From: JBBQLG01 sp964251665
GTDB taxonomy: Bacteria > Bacteroidota > Bacteroidia > Cytophagales > Spirosomataceae
Assembly (NCBI GenBank): GCA_964251665.1
Contig: CAXUKO010000015.1
Location: 1-64,000, forward strand
Reading direction: 5' to 3'
DNA length: 64,000 nucleotides
The notes beneath the pieces were generated by a model. It searched no databases and was not told where the DNA came from. It saw nothing but the letters and a program-made list of their open reading frames with translations. Both the position numbers and the translations under genes were made by a program. Of the stretch, positions 60,303 through 64,000 are shown piece by piece; the first letter of the stretch is position 1, and each line of letters starts with the position of its first letter.

Positions 60303-63059
60303 ATGCAACTCACGTTAAAAACCCGCCATGTTGCCCCGGCCTTAGTACTGGCCGCGCTGGCTACCGTTGGCTTTCAGGGCCACCGACTGGCTATTAAGTC
60401 GTTTGGGAAAGCGGCTTCCACGACGTCTGCCTTCCCGGATAAAAACCCATTCCGCCGGGGGCTGGGACTGGTTGGTGATTCGGTAGCGATACCGGAAGAA
60501 AACCGGTTTACCAAAACGGTACTGTCCAACGATCTCAATGAGCCAATGGAACTGGCTGTGGCTCCCGATGGCCGCGTGTTTTTTGTAGAGCGGGGCGGCA
60601 AATTCTACATGTACGATCCGAAGACCCGCAAAACCCGACTCCTGCACGATTTTCCGGTGAAGGCCGTCGAGAAATACCTGAATGGTCTGCTCGGAATGAC
60701 CATCGATCCCGACTTCGCCAGGAACAATTACCTGTACTTTTTCTACACGACGACCGAAAACGAGAAGACCAAGCAACTGATTTCCCGCTTCACACTGGGG
60801 ACAGACGGGGCGCTGGATCTGGCGTCCGAGAAGCGGATTATCGAAGTGCCCATCGACCTTGAAGTAAGCGCGCATACGGGCGGTTCGCTGGCCTGGGATA
60901 CGCACCATAACCTCTACATCTCGACGGGTGACAATACGGTGCCCTTTGAATCGAACGGGTTTGCCCCCATCGATCAGCGTGAGGGTCGGCTGACGTTTGA
61001 TGCCGAGCGGTCGGCAGGTAATCCAAACGACTTGCGCGGTAAAATCCTGCGTATCACCGTTGCCGCCGACGGTTCCTACACCATTCCCGAGGGCAACCTG
61101 TTTCCAAAAGGCACACCGGGTACCCGGCCTGAAATCTACGTGATGGGATGCCGGAACCCTTACCGGATTTCGGTGGACCCGGTCAACTCGGTGGTATATT
61201 GGGGCGAAATCGGGCCGGATTCCGGCACCGACGGCCCCCAGGGACCGCGCGGATATGATGAGTTCAATCAGGCCAAAAAAGCGGGTAACTACGGCTGGCC
61301 GTTCTTCGTGGGCGACAGTAAGCCGTATTATACCTACGATTTCGCTACCAAAACCACCGGGTCGCTGTTCGATGTGAATGCACCCGTGAACCAGTCGCCC
61401 AACAACACCGGTGCTAAAACACTGCCCCCGGCGCAAAAGGCCATGATCTGGTATCCGTACAACAAATCCACTGAATACCCTGATTTGGGTACGGGCGGCC
61501 GCTGTGCTATTGGCGGGCCGGTCTACCACTATAATCCGAGCCTGAAGTCGGCCGGTAAGTTGCCTGCTTACTACGATAAAGCTGTTTTTGTGGGCGACTG
61601 GATGCGGAACTGGATCTTTGCGCTGCGGTTCGATGAGAACCAGAATTATACAGGCATGGAGCCCTTTATGCCCCTGCGCGGTGACTTCAGACGCCCCGTT
61701 GATATGGAAATCGGTGCAGATGGGGTGATGTACATGCTGGAATACGGCTCGGTTTATGGCATTGATAACGACGATGCCCGTCTGGTAAAAGTAGAGTTTA
61801 ACGCGGGTAACCGGGCGCCTGTAGCGCAGGTAACGGCGAAAGATACCATCGGTCTGGCACCGCTTAAGGTGACGTTCAGTGGTGAACGCAGCTACGATTT
61901 CGATAAAGGCGATGCCCTGCGGTACGAATGGAAATTCGTTGGCAACAAAGTAGCGTCAACGGAGAAGAATCCGACCTTTACCTTCACCAAAAATGGAGTC
62001 TATCCGGTGGTGCTAACCGTGACGGACCCGGCCGGTAAACAGGGACGGGATACGCTGGCGATTAAAGTTGGCAATACGCTGCCCAGCGTAGCCATCGCCA
62101 CCACGAGCAACAGCACGTTCTTCTTCCCCAATGAAACCCCGCTGGCTTACGCCGTTAAGGTACAGGATAAGGAAGATAAGGTGATCGACAAAAGCCGGGT
62201 GAAAGTCGCGCTGAACTACATTCCCCGGGTAGCGGGTAACGAAGCGCAGATGGGGCACCAGCAGATTACGGCATCGTACAATCTGGGTAAAACCCTGATG
62301 GCATCGAGCGATTGTAAAGCCTGTCACCAGATCAACGGCAAATCGGTTGGTCCCGCCTACGTAGAGGTGTCGAAACGGTACCGGGGCGACAAGACAGCCG
62401 TGGCCAAACTGGCGAATAAAGTGATTACAGGCGGGAACGGAAACTGGGGTGAACACGCGATGAGTGCCCACCCGCAGCTCTCGCGGGAGGAAGCCACCGA
62501 AATTGTGAAATACGTGCTGTCGCTGGCCGATGCACAGCCGGACGCACAACTGCCACAGCAAGGCACGCTCACGCTGAAAGACCATGTCGGCAAAGAGGAG
62601 CGGGGCCGCTACGTGCTCACGGCTTCCTACACCGATAAGGGTGGTGCCATTACCCCCCTGACCAGTTCTGACGTTCTCGTTCTGCGTCCTGCCCGGATGC
62701 GGGGTGCCGAAGCAAGTGAACTGCACGAGTTGGAACGGCAGGGTGGTCGGTTGGCTAAAATTCACGATCAGTCGTATTTCGTGTTCAAAAACATCGACCT
62801 GACGGAGGTAAAGCAACTACAGTACCGCTATGCTTCGCTGGATCAGGAAGCCACGCTGGAGGTGCATACCGATTCGCCGACTGGCCCGGTCGTGAGCACG
62901 GTGAACCTCAAACCAACGGGTGCCTGGGACAAATTCGCAGAACAGGCCGCACCTGTTACCAACCCCGGCGGTCGGCACGATCTGTACTATGTGTTTGTGA
63001 AGAAGGATAGCCCCACGGCTAATCTGGCTCTGCTCGACGGAGTTACGTTCCAGAAGTAA
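60303..63059 (+). CDS. Sugar-dehydrogenase propeller fused to PKD and cytochrome c domains
   Basis: 918 aa. N-terminal signal/anchor (RHVAPALVLAALATVGFQG). Residues about 75-500 form a PQQ-type sugar dehydrogenase propeller (LNEPMELAVAPDGRVFFVER, GLLGMTIDPDFARNNYLYFF, VMGCRNPYRISVDP, NYGWPFFVGDSKPY, RRPVDMEIGADGVMYMLEYG). A PKD domain follows (VTFSGERSYDFDKGDALRYE, about 520-600). A class I cytochrome c domain has the haem motif CKACH at 671-675 and a distal Met in EHAMSAHPQLS. The C-terminus (EASELHELERQGG, FVFKNIDLTEVKQLQYRYAS) is a CBM6-like domain. Predicted to oxidise a sugar in the periplasm or at the surface, pass electrons to its own haem and bind carbohydrate. Confidence 0.92.
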   Translation: MQLTLKTRHVAPALVLAALATVGFQGHRLAIKSFGKAASTTSAFPDKNPFRRGLGLVGDSVAIPEENRFTKTVLSNDLNEPMELAVAPDGRVFFVERGGKFYMYDPKTRKTRLLHDFPVKAVEKYLNGLLGMTIDPDFARNNYLYFFYTTTENEKTKQLISRFTLGTDGALDLASEKRIIEVPIDLEVSAHTGGSLAWDTHHNLYISTGDNTVPFESNGFAPIDQREGRLTFDAERSAGNPNDLRGKILRITVAADGSYTIPEGNLFPKGTPGTRPEIYVMGCRNPYRISVDPVNSVVYWGEIGPDSGTDGPQGPRGYDEFNQAKKAGNYGWPFFVGDSKPYYTYDFATKTTGSLFDVNAPVNQSPNNTGAKTLPPAQKAMIWYPYNKSTEYPDLGTGGRCAIGGPVYHYNPSLKSAGKLPAYYDKAVFVGDWMRNWIFALRFDENQNYTGMEPFMPLRGDFRRPVDMEIGADGVMYMLEYGSVYGIDNDDARLVKVEFNAGNRAPVAQVTAKDTIGLAPLKVTFSGERSYDFDKGDALRYEWKFVGNKVASTEKNPTFTFTKNGVYPVVLTVTDPAGKQGRDTLAIKVGNTLPSVAIATTSNSTFFFPNETPLAYAVKVQDKEDKVIDKSRVKVALNYIPRVAGNEAQMGHQQITASYNLGKTLMASSDCKACHQINGKSVGPAYVEVSKRYRGDKTAVAKLANKVITGGNGNWGEHAMSAHPQLSREEATEIVKYVLSLADAQPDAQLPQQGTLTLKDHVGKEERGRYVLTASYTDKGGAITPLTSSDVLVLRPARMRGAEASELHELERQGGRLAKIHDQSYFVFKNIDLTEVKQLQYRYASLDQEATLEVHTDSPTGPVVSTVNLKPTGAWDKFAEQAAPVTNPGGRHDLYYVFVKKDSPTANLALLDGVTFQK

Positions 63060-63066
63060 GCGTTTT

Positions 63067-63149
63067 AACACGGAGAGAACAGAGTAATCCACAGAGATAA
63101 AGAGAGTAATCTCAATTTCCTCTGTGAATTGCTCTGTTCTCTCTGTGTT
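63067..63149. repeat. Long imperfect palindrome after the dehydrogenase-cytochrome gene
   Basis: Arms 63067-63096 and 63120-63149 are 30 nt each; 27 positions pair as Watson-Crick, two as G-T wobbles and one is mismatched. The arms carry ACAGAG/CTCTGT modules. The 23-nt loop contains its own GAGAGTAATCTC hairpin. It starts 8 nt after the stop codon and may end or protect the transcript. It differs in sequence from the 73-bp family. Confidence 0.9.
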
Positions 63150-63228
63150 GAAGAACCTCTAAATCGACCCGCGTCCTAAAAATTTCTATCTTTAGCCATC
63201 TTCAAGCACCTCTTATGCTGACTGTTAT

Positions 63229-64000
63229 ATGAAAACTACCAAACGGACATTCTCTCCCGCCGAGGGCGCGTCGACTACACGGCGTTCGTTCCTGAAAACG
63301 CTGGGCCTTGCCGGTACAACGGTGGCTGCTGTACCAGCCGCGCTTACCGGTGCTGCAACGGCTCCCATAGCGGCTCCACAGTACCTGAACCTGATCAAAA
63401 GCCATTCGAGCACAGCGGCAAACGACAAAGTACGGATTGCCCTGATCGGTACTGGCGGCATGGGCATCGGCGATACGCAGACGGCTCTGATGGTCGATGG
63501 CATCGAAATGGTAGCCGCCTGTGATCTCTACGACGGCCGGTTGCGTCGTGCTAAAGAACTCTGGGGTGACGGTATTGCCACCACCCGCGACTACCGCGAA
63601 GTGCTGGACCGCAAAGATATAGACGCGGTAATTAACGCGACGACCGACCACTGGCACGAAAAAATCTCGTCGGAAGCGCTGCGCAAAGGTAAGCATGTGT
63701 ACTGCGAGAAGCCGATGGTGCAGAAGGTTGAGGATGGGCATACGCTCATTAAGGTGGCCAGGGAAACCGGCAAGGTTTTTCAGGTAGGCAGTCAGTTTGG
63801 CAGCTCGATTATTGTGGCCAAGGCGAAGGAACTGCTGAAAGCCGGTGAGATTGGCGAGATCGTTTTTGCCGAAGCGCAGTACGACCGGCACAATGCGATT
63901 GGGGCCTGGCAATACTCGATTCCGCCCGATGCATCGCCCCAAACCGTCGACTGGGACACGTACCTGGGCTCTGCCCCGAAACGCCCCTGGGACCCGCTCC
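63229..64000 (+). CDS. Tat-exported Gfo/Idh/MocA-family oxidoreductase (3' end beyond window)
   Basis: First 257 codons. The ATG at 63229 starts MKTTKRTFSPAEGAST, then TRRSFLKTLGLAGTTVAAVP, a twin-arginine signal. The Rossmann domain begins VRIALIGTGGMGIGDTQT; NATTDHWHEKISSEALRKG and VYCEKPMVQKVEDG hold the EKP motif; the frame is still open at the window edge (GSAPKRPWDPL). TATCTTTA at 63187-63194 is one base from the -7 consensus, about 35 nt upstream. Like the protein at 17233 it is an exported sugar oxidoreductase; here it closes the SusCD-linked oxidoreductase block as far as can be seen. Confidence 0.93.
   Translation, partial: MKTTKRTFSPAEGASTTRRSFLKTLGLAGTTVAAVPAALTGAATAPIAAPQYLNLIKSHSSTAANDKVRIALIGTGGMGIGDTQTALMVDGIEMVAACDLYDGRLRRAKELWGDGIATTRDYREVLDRKDIDAVINATTDHWHEKISSEALRKGKHVYCEKPMVQKVEDGHTLIKVARETGKVFQVGSQFGSSIIVAKAKELLKAGEIGEIVFAEAQYDRHNAIGAWQYSIPPDASPQTVDWDTYLGSAPKRPWDPL

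Overview
The window looks like chromosomal DNA of a Bacteroidota bacterium, most likely a Cytophagales/Spirosoma-like genus. The evidence is two SusC/SusD pairs, hybrid sensors with regulator-propeller and Y_Y_Y domains, a secreted metallopeptidase with a type IX secretion (Por) sorting tail, several matches to the Bacteroidota -7 box TAnnTTTG, and moderately high G+C. No tRNA, rRNA, CRISPR array, prophage or transposase gene was seen. Genus-level placement is inference.

Layout. 1-4.5 kb: a SusC/SusD operon on the minus strand. 4.6-7 kb: a free-standing ACT-domain protein, an Rrf2 regulator and an alpha/beta hydrolase. 7.2-12.6 kb: a secreted clan GH-A glycosidase, an AraC regulator followed by a short-chain dehydrogenase, and a YgiQ-type radical SAM protein. 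12.7-13.3 kb: a DUF2911 gene cut by one in-frame amber codon. 13.5-20 kb: a tight operon of GH88-like hydrolase, Old-Yellow-Enzyme-type reductase, SDR, Tat-exported Gfo/Idh/MocA oxidoreductase and MFS transporter. 20.4-21.3 kb: an ArsR/AHSA1 pair with a promoter embedded in a perfect operator palindrome. 21.7-25.1 kb: lipoprotein, bicupin, type IX-secreted metallopeptidase, GH12 glucanase. 25.3-29.5 kb: receiver-AraC regulator, isochorismatase-like hydrolase, NAD(P)-binding protein, TruC, DinB, and a decayed glycosidase remnant. 29.5-38.7 kb: MG2/plug protein, beta-barrel protein, three DEAD-box helicases around a DUF4143 ATPase, a lipoprotein. 38.6-46.4 kb: a propeller histidine kinase, an MtfA-like peptidase, a Gfo/Idh/MocA oxidoreductase, a sorbosone-dehydrogenase-like protein, a GreA/GreB factor.

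46.5-64 kb is the most coherent block. A one-piece hybrid two-component regulator faces a SusC/SusD pair, followed by an FG-GAP/ASPIC lipoprotein, a sugar-dehydrogenase/PKD/cytochrome c fusion, and a Tat-exported Gfo/Idh/MocA oxidoreductase that runs off the right edge. It is built like a polysaccharide utilisation locus, but every enzyme seen is an oxidoreductase and no glycoside hydrolase is present within the window. An oxidative glycan-use locus is the favoured reading.

Three 73-bp elements (12.6, 18.6 and 60.1 kb) share one design: 31-nt perfectly paired arms around an 11-nt loop, each arm carrying its own 5-bp inverted repeat. Bases differ between copies but pairing is kept. Together with other long hairpins, the amber-interrupted gene and the glycosidase remnant, these are the least conventional signals here.
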